From Bacteroidales bacterium (GTDB taxonomy: Bacteria > Bacteroidota > Bacteroidia > Bacteroidales > UBA932): a stretch of 46,147 bases of DNA. How positions within the stretch are numbered: the stretch's first letter is position 1; the number at the start of each line of letters is the position of its first letter. The stretch spans positions 1 to 46,147 of the forward strand of contig JAFZWC010000048.1 in the NCBI GenBank assembly GCA_017617475.1, read 5' to 3'. A program made the translations under genes and the position numbers. Below the pieces are notes generated by a model that saw only the letters and a list, made by a program, of their open reading frames with translations, made no database searches and was not told the DNA's origin. Positions 8,227 to 16,259 of the stretch are shown here, piece after piece.

Positions 8227-8379
8227 CTTTATATAAAATAAATAATTAACTGATTATTAAAATATTAATACAAGTATATATGAGGTATAACCACCCATTA
8301 TGCCGCCTCCAGCCCCGGCAGTGGAGGATATTTATAGAATAAATCTTTATATAAATACACATAAATAACTGATTATTAA
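8227..8379. repeat. Direct repeat pair flanking a GC hairpin
   Basis: Two AT-rich units share CTTTATATAAA (8227-8237 and 8345-8355) and AACTGATTATTAA (8248-8260 and 8367-8379), offset by 118-119 bp. Both are followed by similar ATATTAATACAA / ATATTAGCAATACAA tracts. Between them lies the hairpin at 8306-8327. Confidence 0.65.
8306..8327. other. GC-rich hairpin in AT-rich spacer
   Basis: CCTCCA (8306-8311) pairs with TGGAGG (8322-8327) around a 10-nt GC loop (GCCCCGGCAG). It stands out from a nearly pure AT background. No T-tract follows on either side, so it is not a standard terminator. Confidence 0.5.
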
Positions 8380-8467
8380 CAATATATTAGCAATACAATA
8401 TAATCGATAAAATTTTAATATGTTATTTTAGCAGGCGAAAATATATAGGTTGAATATTATTCATGTG

Positions 8468-8489
8468 TTTCATATTTGTGAACATATCT
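8468..8489. repeat. Operator-like repeat, copy 2
   Basis: It matches 19 of 22 positions with 8107-8128, same orientation, including the core TTGTGAACATATCT (8476-8489). It lacks the CACAA partner of copy 1. Confidence 0.5.
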
Positions 8490-8574
8490 ATGAAAACGCG
8501 GTTTCAGTTTTGTGTACAATTATGTGACATAAAATGAATTGGGGACCAGGTTTTCTCATTTGGGATAAATGATG

Positions 8575-8597
8575 TAACTTTGTTCAAAATTTTGAAC
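8575..8597 (+). promoter_or_regulatory. queA -7 box overlapping a 16-bp palindrome
   Basis: TAACTTTG (8575-8582) fits the TAnnTTTG -7 consensus. Its last base begins a perfect 16-bp palindrome GTTCAAAATTTTGAAC (8582-8597), 8 bp before the queA ATG at 8606. The palindrome would cover the transcript start, a typical repressor position. Its half-site TTTTGAAC resembles the TTGTGAAC of the repeats near the XRE gene. Confidence 0.55.
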
Positions 8598-8605
8598 TGT
8601 AGGAA

Positions 8606-9814
8606 ATGATACCCGAAATTCACATCGAAGACTATAATTATGGTCTGGATGACGCCCGGATTGCGAAGTATCCTCTTCCGGAAAGAGATGCTACCAAGCT
8701 GCTTCATTACCGGGCGGGAAATATAGAAGAAAAATGCTTCAGAGATTTGCCCGATCTTCTGGCGCCGGACACTTTGATGGTCTTCAATGACACCAAAGTG
8801 GTGCCGGCCCGCCTCCATTTCCAGAGAGAAAGCGGCGCCCATATTGAAATTTTTTGTCTGGAGCCCGTGGATCCGGTGGAATATAACCTGGCCTTTGGAA
8901 CAGTTTCAGAGTGTTCCTGGAAATGTGTAATAGGTAATGCAAAGAAGTGGAAGGAAGATGTGCTGAAATTATACAATCCTGCCTCTGACATATCTCTGGA
9001 GGCACTTTCTTTGCAAGCAAAATTGTTACATCGGGACGGGCAGACAGGGGTTGTGAAGTTCTCCTGGCAAGGAGGTTTTCCCTTCTCCAAGGTACTGGAA
9101 ATGGCCGGTACGGTTCCCATCCCTCCATATCTGAACAGGGAGTCTGAAGAGCTGGATACTCAACGTTACCAGACCGTTTATGCGCATATCAGGGGTTCTG
9201 TAGCCGCCCCTACGGCTGGTTTGCACTTTACCCAGGCTGTTCTGGACCGCCTGAAGACGAAGGGGATAGCCATGGAGACTGTGTGCCTGCATGTGGGGGC
9301 GGGTACGTTCCTGCCTGTCAAGAGTTCCCTGGTGTCGGAGCACCCCATGCACCGGGAGCCCTTTGTGGTGTCCAGATCCCTAATTGAGCGCCTTGCACAC
9401 AAGAATGGACCGCTACTGGCCGTAGGAACAACCTCTGTACGCACCTTGGAGTCCCTTTATTATATGGGTGTGAGCTGCCTGGAGAGGGGAGTACCTGAAG
9501 ATGTGGAACAGTGGGCTCCCTATACCAGGGATTATCCCTATTCTACGGAAGAAGCCCTTCTTGCCATAGTCAAGTATTTGGATAATAATCAATTAGATAG
9601 TTTGGTGGCCGGTACGCGCATTATCATTGTGCCGGGGTTCAAGTTCCGCCTGGTGGACAAGCTTGTGACCAACTTCCATCAACCTGAAAGCACCCTTATT
9701 CTACTTGTGTCCGCGTTTGTAAATGGCGATTGGCAAAGCATTTATGACTTTGCATTAAAGAATAACTTTAGGTTCCTCAGCTACGGTGACAGCTCTTTGC
9801 TGGAAAGAGAGTAG
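8606..9814 (+). CDS. queA: S-adenosylmethionine:tRNA ribosyltransferase-isomerase
   Basis: QueA transfers and isomerises the ribosyl moiety of SAM onto preQ1 in tRNA, giving epoxyqueuosine at the wobble position of GUN anticodons. Family features in order: PLPERDATKLLHYRAG, VFNDTKVVPARLHF, GTVPIPPYLNR, the strongly conserved GSVAAPTAGLHFT, HVGAGTFLPVKS, AVGTTSVRTLESL and NFHQPESTLILLVSAF. The protein is 402 residues, longer than the approximately 350 of the E. coli type; the extra length lies between GTTSVRTLE and the C-terminal NFHQP motif. It is monocistronic or leads a loose run with the acyltransferase gene (48-bp gap). The 5' region carries a palindrome at the likely transcript start. 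Confidence 0.95.
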   Translation: MIPEIHIEDYNYGLDDARIAKYPLPERDATKLLHYRAGNIEEKCFRDLPDLLAPDTLMVFNDTKVVPARLHFQRESGAHIEIFCLEPVDPVEYNLAFGTVSECSWKCVIGNAKKWKEDVLKLYNPASDISLEALSLQAKLLHRDGQTGVVKFSWQGGFPFSKVLEMAGTVPIPPYLNRESEELDTQRYQTVYAHIRGSVAAPTAGLHFTQAVLDRLKTKGIAMETVCLHVGAGTFLPVKSSLVSEHPMHREPFVVSRSLIERLAHKNGPLLAVGTTSVRTLESLYYMGVSCLERGVPEDVEQWAPYTRDYPYSTEEALLAIVKYLDNNQLDSLVAGTRIIIVPGFKFRLVDKLVTNFHQPESTLILLVSAFVNGDWQSIYDFALKNNFRFLSYGDSSLLERE

Positions 9815-9834
9815 ATAAATCGGAATACTTTTTG

Positions 9835-9842
9835 TAGCTTTG
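9835..9842 (+). promoter_or_regulatory. Candidate -7 box upstream of the acyltransferase gene
   Basis: TAGCTTTG fits TAnnTTTG and lies 20 bp before the ATG at 9863. No convincing -33 element at the expected spacing. Confidence 0.4.
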
Positions 9843-9862
9843 TATACCAAAAATACAGGATT

Positions 9863-11005
9863 ATGGATCTTGCAGAATTTAGTGATATAGCACCCTTCAA
9901 CGATGAAGAAGCCTCTGCCGCGTTGTCGCGTCTGGCCAATCATCCCAATACTCCCTGGATTTCCCGTTTCATCTTTCCCGACAAGCCCGCCAGTTTTCTG
10001 GCAGAGGTGCTCAGGAACATTCACACGGTGGACGAATTTCAGACCATAGTCATGTCCAAGGCGGTGGAATGGGTCATTTCTACCACCATGAAGGAGTTTA
10101 CCTATGACGGCATAGAGAATGTCAAAAACCTGAAGGGGAAATTCCTGGCCATGTCCAACCACAGGGATATAATCCTGGATCCCGCCATCATGCAGGAAGT
10201 CCTTCACAGCAACGGGTTGGGTTTTACGGAGATATGTGTTGGTGATAACTTATTGAAACAGAAGTCGGTAGAGCTCCTGATACGCTCCAACCGCATGATC
10301 AAGGTCATCCGTGGCATATCGGCCCGCGAGCTTTATCTTTCTTCCCAGCAGCTGTCCAAATATATCCGCGAGAGCATTACTTCCGGCCATAGTTCGGTAT
10401 GGATTGCCCAGCGGCAGGGACGCACCAAAGATGGCATAGACGTCACTGAGCAGGGCCTTCTGAAGATGGTAGACATGAGCGGCACCAAGGGATTCGTGGA
10501 AAATTTCAAGGAAATCCAGATAGTTCCGGTGAGCATGTCGTACGAATACGAACCCTGTGACATCATGAAAGCCCGCGAGATTCTCATTTCCCGCTCTCAG
10601 AAATATGTAAAGCGCGAGCTGGAAGACTTGGAAAGCATTATTTTGGGCATCAAGCAGCAAAAGGGCAACGTGCACATGAACATTGACACGCCCATTACTG
10701 AGGAAGAAATCATTGAAGCTGCAGAATGCGACAAGAACGACCGTTACAAAAAGATGCGTTACGCCGTTGACAGGCGCGTCATTCAGGGTTACAAGCTTTG
10801 GAAAACCAACTATATGGCCTACGACTGGGTCAATAATACCACCAAGTATGCCGACCATTACGACAAGGCCGACCTGGAAGCCTTCAAGGAATACGTGGCC
10901 GGTCAGCTGAAGTCTGTGGAAAGCACGCTGGACCAGAACGAACTCAAGGACATTTTCCTTCATATTTACAGCAATCCTGTACTTAACAAGGAGAATTTCG
11001 TTTAG
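9863..11005 (+). CDS. PlsC-like glycerol-3-phosphate / 1-acyl-glycerol-3-phosphate acyltransferase
   Basis: A 380-residue protein with an acyltransferase core. Block I is KFLAMSNHRDIILDPA (about residues 93-108); the block around WIAQRQGRTKDGIDVTEQGLLKM replaces the FPEGTRS block; and EIQIVPVSMSYEYEP matches block IV. The His-to-Asp spacing in block I is NHRDIILD, so the distance to the late Asp is HX5D, not the classic HX4D, unless Asp two residues after the His is the partner. This form is, to my knowledge, typical of a Bacteroidota branch. It probably acylates glycerol-phosphate lipids at the inner membrane; which acceptor it uses is not shown. A terminator hairpin follows at 11031. Confidence 0.75.
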   Translation: MDLAEFSDIAPFNDEEASAALSRLANHPNTPWISRFIFPDKPASFLAEVLRNIHTVDEFQTIVMSKAVEWVISTTMKEFTYDGIENVKNLKGKFLAMSNHRDIILDPAIMQEVLHSNGLGFTEICVGDNLLKQKSVELLIRSNRMIKVIRGISARELYLSSQQLSKYIRESITSGHSSVWIAQRQGRTKDGIDVTEQGLLKMVDMSGTKGFVENFKEIQIVPVSMSYEYEPCDIMKAREILISRSQKYVKRELEDLESIILGIKQQKGNVHMNIDTPITEEEIIEAAECDKNDRYKKMRYAVDRRVIQGYKLWKTNYMAYDWVNNTTKYADHYDKADLEAFKEYVAGQLKSVESTLDQNELKDIFLHIYSNPVLNKENFV

Positions 11006-11030
11006 TTACACAATTTATATTATGTTAACT

Positions 11031-11065
11031 TGCCGATAGCTGGAGAATCCCCTGTCGGCATTTTT
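11031..11065 (+). terminator. Intrinsic terminator after the acyltransferase gene
   Basis: TGCCGATAG (11031-11039) pairs with CTGTCGGCA (11052-11060), with one G-T wobble and a 12-nt loop, followed by five Ts. It ends only 8 bases before the RNA methyltransferase start at 11074, so it could also lie in that gene's leader. Confidence 0.7.
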
Positions 11066-11073
11066 GTAAGAAG

Positions 11074-12483
11074 ATGAGCAGAAAACGCATTGACCTGGTG
11101 CTGGAGAACGTGACCATTGAGGCGGTTGCGGCTGAAGGCAAAGCCCTCACGCATGTGGATGGCATGGTGGTGTTCGTAGACTTCGCCGTTCCCGGCGACG
11201 TTGTGGACATCCAGGTATACAAGAAGAAAAAGAATTACATGGAAGGCTTCATCAAGCGTATCGTAAAGCCTTCACCGCACCGTCTGGAGCCTTTCTGCGA
11301 GCATTTCGGCGTTTGCGGCGGTTGCCGGTGGCAGCCTTTGCCCTATGAGATGCAGCTGGAAGCCAAGCGTCAGCAGGTGGAAGACCAGCTGGTGCGTATC
11401 GGCCATCTTCAGGTTCCCGAAATTCGCCCTACACTCCCCTCCGAAAACACCCGTTATTATCGTAACAAGCTGGAATTCAGCGCTTCCTGCAGCCGATGGA
11501 TACTCAAAGATGAGGACCCGAACGCCCTTACCGAGCAGGAAAAAGTGGGTCTGGGCTTCCATGTGGGCAAGTTTTTTGACAAAGTGCTGGATATTAAGGA
11601 ATGTCATCTGCAGAAAGATCCATCCAATGCTATCCGCTTGCATATCAAGCAGTTCTGCCTGAATCACAACCTGGAATTCTATAATATCCGGGAAAACAGG
11701 GGCTTCTTCCGCAACATGTTTGTGAGAAGCACGGAAAAAGGCGAATTCATGCTCATTGTGGTGTTTGCCCGTGAAGACAAGAAAAACCGGACGGCCCTTC
11801 TGGACTCCGTGGCCCAGGCTTTTCCTCAGATTACCAGCCTCTACTACATTATAAACGAGAAGCTTAACGACTCCATATCGGACCAGTCCCCTGTCCTGTA
11901 CAAGGGCGAGGACGCCATCTACGAGGAAATGGAGGGCCTTCGCTTCAAGATCGGTCCCAAGTCCTTCTACCAGACCAATTCGCGCCAGGCCTACCGTTTA
12001 TACAGCGTTGCGCGCGAGTTTGCGGCGCTCACCGGAAACGAACTGGTTTACGACCTCTATACCGGAACGGGTACCATCGCCCAGTTTGTGAGCAAGAAGG
12101 CCTCCAAGGTAATCGGCATCGAATATGTGCCGGAAGCCATTGAAGACGCCAAGGTTAATGCCAAGGCCAACGGCATCACCAACTGCCTCTTCTTCGCCGG
12201 AGACATGAAGGATGTGCTTAACGAGGCCTTCATTGCCAAACATGGCCGGCCCGACGTAGTCATTCTGGATCCTCCCCGGGCCGGAATTCATCCGGACGTT
12301 GCCCAGGTAATCCTGAAAGCCGCCCCCGGAAGGATGGTGTATGTTAGTTGCAATCCGGCTTCCCAGGCCCGTGATCTGGCCATTCTGTGCCGGGATTATG
12401 AGATTACGGCCGTGCAACCGGTGGACATGTTCCCCCACACCATGCACGTAGAGAACGTGGTGGCCCTCAGGCGCCGCGCTTAA
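11074..12483 (+). CDS. rlmD: Class I SAM-dependent RNA uracil-C5 methyltransferase, RlmD/TrmA family
   Basis: A 469-residue RumA-type enzyme that methylates C5 of a uracil in rRNA (or tRNA). An N-terminal TRAM-like domain (residues about 1-65) is followed by the Fe-S cysteine cluster CEHFGVCGGC (Cys75, 81, 84; fourth ligand probably in IKECHLQ). The SAM-binding domain has VYDLYTGTGTIAQF and IGIEYVPEAIEDAKVNAKANG. Catalysis is marked by VILDPPRAGI and YVSCNPASQARDL, with Cys426 as nucleophile, and the C-terminal MHVENVVAL holds the general-base Glu. The exact target nucleotide cannot be assigned, so the gene symbol is a family-level label. Its TAA overlaps the convergent protease gene's stop by 4 bases (12480-12483). 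Confidence 0.9.
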   Translation: MSRKRIDLVLENVTIEAVAAEGKALTHVDGMVVFVDFAVPGDVVDIQVYKKKKNYMEGFIKRIVKPSPHRLEPFCEHFGVCGGCRWQPLPYEMQLEAKRQQVEDQLVRIGHLQVPEIRPTLPSENTRYYRNKLEFSASCSRWILKDEDPNALTEQEKVGLGFHVGKFFDKVLDIKECHLQKDPSNAIRLHIKQFCLNHNLEFYNIRENRGFFRNMFVRSTEKGEFMLIVVFAREDKKNRTALLDSVAQAFPQITSLYYIINEKLNDSISDQSPVLYKGEDAIYEEMEGLRFKIGPKSFYQTNSRQAYRLYSVAREFAALTGNELVYDLYTGTGTIAQFVSKKASKVIGIEYVPEAIEDAKVNAKANGITNCLFFAGDMKDVLNEAFIAKHGRPDVVILDPPRAGIHPDVAQVILKAAPGRMVYVSCNPASQARDLAILCRDYEITAVQPVDMFPHTMHVENVVALRRRA

Positions 12484-14774
12484 TTCACTTTCACTTTGGT
12501 CTGCAGCTTTTCCCTGCGCCCGTCTTCGTATACCAGGCGGGCTTCCAGCAGGTGCACTCCCCTTCCCAGGACGAAAGAGCCGGTTTTGAGCACGCTTCCG
12601 TCCCAGCTCCATTCCACCTCATGGATGTGGACATACTCCGGAACCAGCAGGGACGGCGTGTAAGTATCTCCGCTGTGGTAGTTTCCGGTACCGGGATCTA
12701 TGTAAACGTACCCCATTTTGTCTAACGATGCCGCCGGCACTTCTCCGGCATCGGCACTTAGCATGAGATCCAGATACTGGCCCAGGGAGGCCGAATGCAG
12801 GGCGCTCCAGCCAGATTCCTCCAGGGAGAATTCGCTCCAGTAGCTGTTGCCGCGGCTTCCGGGATAGACAACGCTCAAGGGATAATTCCCTTCGGCCTTC
12901 TCGAAGCCATATCCTATATAGATGTCAATGCCTTCCGGGATGCGCAGGTTTTCTTCCGCAAGGTCCACCACCACCCGGCGGAATTCGCCCAGCGTGGGAT
13001 TCTCCACTTTTTTGTTGAGCACCCTCACAGGGCCGAAATCCACGGTGACATACATGGCTCCAAGGTCTTCCGGGTCCTGGGAAGTGATGTATGGATAGCA
13101 GACCACTTGGGTCAGCTGCCGGCCCGCCAGGTCGCAAAGCTCTTGGGCCGAGAACCGGACGGCGCCTATGGCTACGGACTGGTTGAATACTCCGGGGGTC
13201 TTCTCGGGGTCATATTTCTCCAGAACCGTGTGGGCGGCTTCGCCCGGGGTCTGCAACTGGACAAAGACGCAGCTCATGCGGGTTCCTTCTTTCATGGAGA
13301 ACTGCACGGAAGCGTCCAAATAGCCGTTTTTAGACGCGTTCAGGACAAAGCTGCCCTCTCCTTCCATCGGCAGCAGGAAAAAGCCGTCCGGGCCCGTTAA
13401 AACGCTTGTGGGGCTTCCTTCCAGGCTCACGGTGACGTCGGCCACCGGCTTCCCGGCAGAATTGCGCACCAGTCCGTTCACGTTGGAGCCAGCGTCACGG
13501 AGTACGCGGAAGCGGCTCAGGCCGTTTTCGTTTTCAATGCAGGTGAGCTGGATGCCCGTGTACTCCCCTTCCCAGTCTATCGGCTCATAGCACAGCTGGC
13601 GGCTGGTGCCGGGAAATACCAGGGACGAGGCATTGAAGGCCTGTCCATAGTTGAGCGATGCCGGGCTGGAAGAAGGAATAATATAGAAGCAGGGGTGGTC
13701 GCCCGAATTGTTGACGCCGTTGTACAGGCGCCAGTCTTTCCAAAGGTCTAGGGCCGATATTTCCCCTACCGGGCGCTCGGAACGGTCTATATGATAGATG
13801 AGCAGTCCCTCGGGCATGGGGGCATCCCAGCCGGTGCCGTCGCGGGTTTCCACCAGGAAGTACTCCCCTTCCGTGGCCGTGGGAATGCGGTAGGCCTGGC
13901 GGTGATGAACCGGGCCCAGGACCACGTCCCCTTCCGGAAGCTCGGGGATATCCGTCTGCCAATCCAGCAGGGCGCGTTCGACGGCATTCATGTAGGGCGG
14001 CGTGCGTCCCTCGTTGTTGTACAGGCCGCGGCACATGAGGGAAAAGTCGTACAGACCACCGGCATAGCCGTCCTCGGCGCCGTTCACGTCATAGAAGTCC
14101 GGAAGCCCCAGGGTATGGGCCAGTTCGTGGCAGCAGCTGCCGATTCCGTTGGGGCGGGAGCCTTCGCTGCCGTCCAGTTCGGCCGAGCAGAAATAGGCGC
14201 CCAGCTTGACCTCATCGAAGCGGGCTTCCCGGTCGGCCTCCACTGAGGTGTCCTGGATGCTCCAGTGATGGGACCAGATGGCATCCGAATTCCCTCCTGC
14301 CGCCTGGTCATATCCGGCGTAAAAGAAAATGCAAAGGTCCACTATTCCGTCCTGGTCCAGGTCGTAACGGGCGAAATCGACCTCTTCGTCCAACTGGGAA
14401 CAGGCTTCCAGAAGCGCTATTTCCGGGGCGGTATCGTCCCGGACGCCGTCTTTGAAGACATCCTTGCCGTAAAAGGCCATTTTCTTGTCCAGCTTCACCG
14501 GGCCGAGGACATCGAAGACGGGCCGGAACAGGCCTTCGGAATTCTCCGTGAAATAGTCCAGGACAGAACCCGTGGCGCCGTCTTCCTCGTAGCCCGGCTG
14601 GTTAAGCAGGTTCTGGAAATGCTGCAGGGGCTCTTCCAGGGTCATGGGGACATCGGCAAACTCCACCAGGATCACGGGAATATGAATCTCGCCCTGCCGG
14701 GGAATGATGGGCTGGCCCCACAGGCACAAGGCCTGCAGGAGCATGACGGCGGCTATGACTCCCCTACGCATCAT
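12480..14774 (-). CDS. Secreted M6-type metalloprotease with carboxypeptidase-regulatory-like domain
   Basis: A 764-residue exported protein. Residues 1-20 are a signal peptide (MMRRGVIAAVMLLQALCLWG). The catalytic part matches M6/immune-inhibitor-A-like proteases: IPVILVEFAD near residue 33, YFTENSEGLFRP, a Ca-like DLDQDGIVDL loop (138-147), WSHHW, and the zinc motif HELAH at 216-220 followed by TLGLPDFYD. A carboxypeptidase-regulatory-like beta domain follows (about 440-510, NGLVRNSAGKPVADVTVSLEG), then a beta-rich C-terminus of about 240 residues. No obvious type IX secretion tail was recognised. It overlaps the upstream lipoprotein gene (ATGA, 14771-14774), so the two are probably made together. 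It could degrade host or dietary protein; the substrate is unknown. Confidence 0.88.
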   Translation of the reverse strand: MMRRGVIAAVMLLQALCLWGQPIIPRQGEIHIPVILVEFADVPMTLEEPLQHFQNLLNQPGYEEDGATGSVLDYFTENSEGLFRPVFDVLGPVKLDKKMAFYGKDVFKDGVRDDTAPEIALLEACSQLDEEVDFARYDLDQDGIVDLCIFFYAGYDQAAGGNSDAIWSHHWSIQDTSVEADREARFDEVKLGAYFCSAELDGSEGSRPNGIGSCCHELAHTLGLPDFYDVNGAEDGYAGGLYDFSLMCRGLYNNEGRTPPYMNAVERALLDWQTDIPELPEGDVVLGPVHHRQAYRIPTATEGEYFLVETRDGTGWDAPMPEGLLIYHIDRSERPVGEISALDLWKDWRLYNGVNNSGDHPCFYIIPSSSPASLNYGQAFNASSLVFPGTSRQLCYEPIDWEGEYTGIQLTCIENENGLSRFRVLRDAGSNVNGLVRNSAGKPVADVTVSLEGSPTSVLTGPDGFFLLPMEGEGSFVLNASKNGYLDASVQFSMKEGTRMSCVFVQLQTPGEAAHTVLEKYDPEKTPGVFNQSVAIGAVRFSAQELCDLAGRQLTQVVCYPYITSQDPEDLGAMYVTVDFGPVRVLNKKVENPTLGEFRRVVVDLAEENLRIPEGIDIYIGYGFEKAEGNYPLSVVYPGSRGNSYWSEFSLEESGWSALHSASLGQYLDLMLSADAGEVPAASLDKMGYVYIDPGTGNYHSGDTYTPSLLVPEYVHIHEVEWSWDGSVLKTGSFVLGRGVHLLEARLVYEDGRREKLQTKVKVN

Positions 14775-15223
14775 CTTTGCAGCACGAAATAGGTGTTTTC
14801 GTCCTTTTTGAGCCAGATCATGCTGCTGGTGAGCTTGAGCACCAGAACATCTGTAAACGTTTCGGACTGAATGGTATAGCCGTTGACCATAACCCGGAAA
14901 TGCAGGGGAATGCGGTCCCCTTGCTGCAGGGTGGCCGGGATGCCGTGGATACTGAGCACCTTCCGTTCACCGGGATCCAGAATGCGGAAAAGGAGCGAGC
15001 CGTCAGGGCTCTCCATGGCCGACAGCTGATGGCGGTCTTCGTTGTAAACCTGATTGCCACCGGGAATACCGTACGCACCGGGTACAACCACCTGAACAAT
15101 GGGGTCTTCTTCGGGGCCGGGAGGTACGGGGGGCTTGGGCTGGGGATCTTCACAGCCCAGAAGGAGGATGAGGCACAGGGCCCAGAACCAGCCTCCCCGC
15201 TTGCCTATGGATGCGGCGCGCAT
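14771..15223 (-). CDS. Small lipoprotein paired with M6 protease, function unknown
   Basis: A 150-residue lipoprotein. The signal peptide ends in LILLLGC, a clean lipobox with Cys near residue 23, followed by a Pro-rich spacer (EDPQPKPPVPPGPEED) that would hold the domain off the membrane. The rest is a small beta-rich domain ending NTYFVLQR. ATG at 15223 was chosen over the longer open frame because it places the signal peptide at the N-terminus and sits 23 bp after a -7 box. I recognise no family. The 4-base overlap with the M6 protease gene implies co-expression, so an accessory, anchor or inhibitor role is possible but unproven. Confidence 0.75.
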   Translation of the reverse strand: MRAASIGKRGGWFWALCLILLLGCEDPQPKPPVPPGPEEDPIVQVVVPGAYGIPGGNQVYNEDRHQLSAMESPDGSLLFRILDPGERKVLSIHGIPATLQQGDRIPLHFRVMVNGYTIQSETFTDVLVLKLTSSMIWLKKDENTYFVLQR

Positions 15224-15246
15224 GAAAAATAGGTTATCCGTATTCA

Positions 15247-15254
15247 CAAATTTA
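15247..15254 (-). promoter_or_regulatory. -7 box for the lipoprotein/M6 protease pair
   Basis: Minus-strand TAAATTTG fits TAnnTTTG, 23 bp before the ATG at 15223. It forms a divergent pair with the box at 15276. Confidence 0.5.
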
Positions 15255-15275
15255 GGCAAATTCTCCAAGATTTGC

Positions 15276-15283
15276 TAATTTTG
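15276..15283 (+). promoter_or_regulatory. -7 box for the CaCA antiporter gene
   Basis: TAATTTTG fits TAnnTTTG, 19 bp before the ATG at 15303. No clear -33 box. Confidence 0.5.
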
Positions 15284-15302
15284 CACTGCAATTATCGGAC
15301 TA

Positions 15303-16256
15303 ATGGTAACAGATATCATATTGCTTCTCACAGGCCTGGCCCTGGTGGTTTTCGGGGCCGATTATCTGGTGGACGGCGCATCGGCCATCGCCCGCCGTTT
15401 CGGCCTCAGTGAGTTTGTGATAGGGCTCACCATAGTGGGGATGGGCACATCGGCCCCGGAGATGGTGGTGAGTTTCATAGGAGCTTTCCAGGGCAACGCC
15501 GACATTTCCGTAGGCAACGTGGTGGGGTCCAACATTTTCAATACTCTGCTCATTCTGGGAATGACCGGCATCCTTCTTCCCATGGCCATCACGCCGGAGA
15601 ACCGCAAGAAGGACGTGCCCATGAATATCATTATTACTGTCCTTCTTATCCTATTGGGTTTCAAGCATACTGTATTTGGCATCGGAACCAATGGTTTAAC
15701 AAGAATGGACGGCGCGGTGCTGCTGCTGCTCTTTGCCCTGTATATGTGGCAGAGCTTCACTACCGGCGCCGGAGAAGAGAAGGCCGATGACGCCAAAGTC
15801 ATCAAACCGGGCTGGGCCATACTCATGGCTGTCGGCGGCATTGCCGCCCTCATCTTCGGCGGCAACCTCTTTGTGGATTCCGCCACCGGAATTGCCCGCA
15901 GCCTGGGCGTGAGCGACAAGTTCATTGCCATCACCATCCTGGCCGGCGGCACTTCCATGCCGGAACTGGCCACCTGCATAGCCGCCGCCGTCAAAAAGAA
16001 AGGCCAGCTGGCCCTGGGCAATATCATCGGCTCCAATCTTTTCAACATCCTCCTTATTCTGGGAGGGTCGGCCTTGATTCATCCCCTTTCCTTTGCCGAT
16101 ATTTCCTGGGTAGATATGGGCGTGCTGCTGGTGAGTGCCCTGGCGCTTTGGACCAGCTGCCTGGTGGGCAAGAAGAATGTGCTGGACCGCCTGGACGGCT
16201 CGCTGTTGGTTCTTATTTGGGCTGCATATATGGCCTATCTAATTGTAAATCTGTAA
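15303..16256 (+). CDS. CaCA-family sodium/calcium antiporter (YrbG-like)
   Basis: A 317-residue inner-membrane cation/Ca2+ exchanger with about ten membrane helices in two inverted halves. Each half carries an alpha-repeat. The first is around VIGLTIVGMGTSAPEMVVSFIGAFQGNADISVGNVVGSNIFNTLLILG. The second is around FIAITILAGGTSMPELATCIAAAVKKKGQLALGNIIGSNLFNILLILGG. The GTSAPE / GTSMPE acidic residues and the GNVVGSN / GNIIGSN turns bind the ions. It likely exports Ca2+ (or another divalent cation) using the Na+ or H+ gradient. It starts 20 bp after its -7 box, and the next gene follows 3 bases after its stop. Confidence 0.93.
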   Translation: MVTDIILLLTGLALVVFGADYLVDGASAIARRFGLSEFVIGLTIVGMGTSAPEMVVSFIGAFQGNADISVGNVVGSNIFNTLLILGMTGILLPMAITPENRKKDVPMNIIITVLLILLGFKHTVFGIGTNGLTRMDGAVLLLLFALYMWQSFTTGAGEEKADDAKVIKPGWAILMAVGGIAALIFGGNLFVDSATGIARSLGVSDKFIAITILAGGTSMPELATCIAAAVKKKGQLALGNIIGSNLFNILLILGGSALIHPLSFADISWVDMGVLLVSALALWTSCLVGKKNVLDRLDGSLLVLIWAAYMAYLIVNL

Positions 16257-16259
16257 ACT

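Larger units (their letters stand above)
8165..8605. other. Long AT-rich non-coding region between the XRE gene and queA
   Basis: This is the rest of the only gap over 300 bp in the window (8113-8605). It is far more AT-rich than the genes around it. It holds a pair of direct repeats, a GC-rich hairpin, a second copy of the operator-like repeat, TTGTGTACAA (8510-8519), a -7 box and a 16-bp palindrome just before queA. I found no convincing small ORF, tRNA or known RNA family in it. Confidence 0.7.

Noticed and set aside
8113..8605. Possible tRNA, riboswitch or toxin gene in the long spacer, including a preQ1 riboswitch before queA.
   Set aside because: No cloverleaf, no recognisable preQ1 aptamer, and no ORF with a plausible start and composition.
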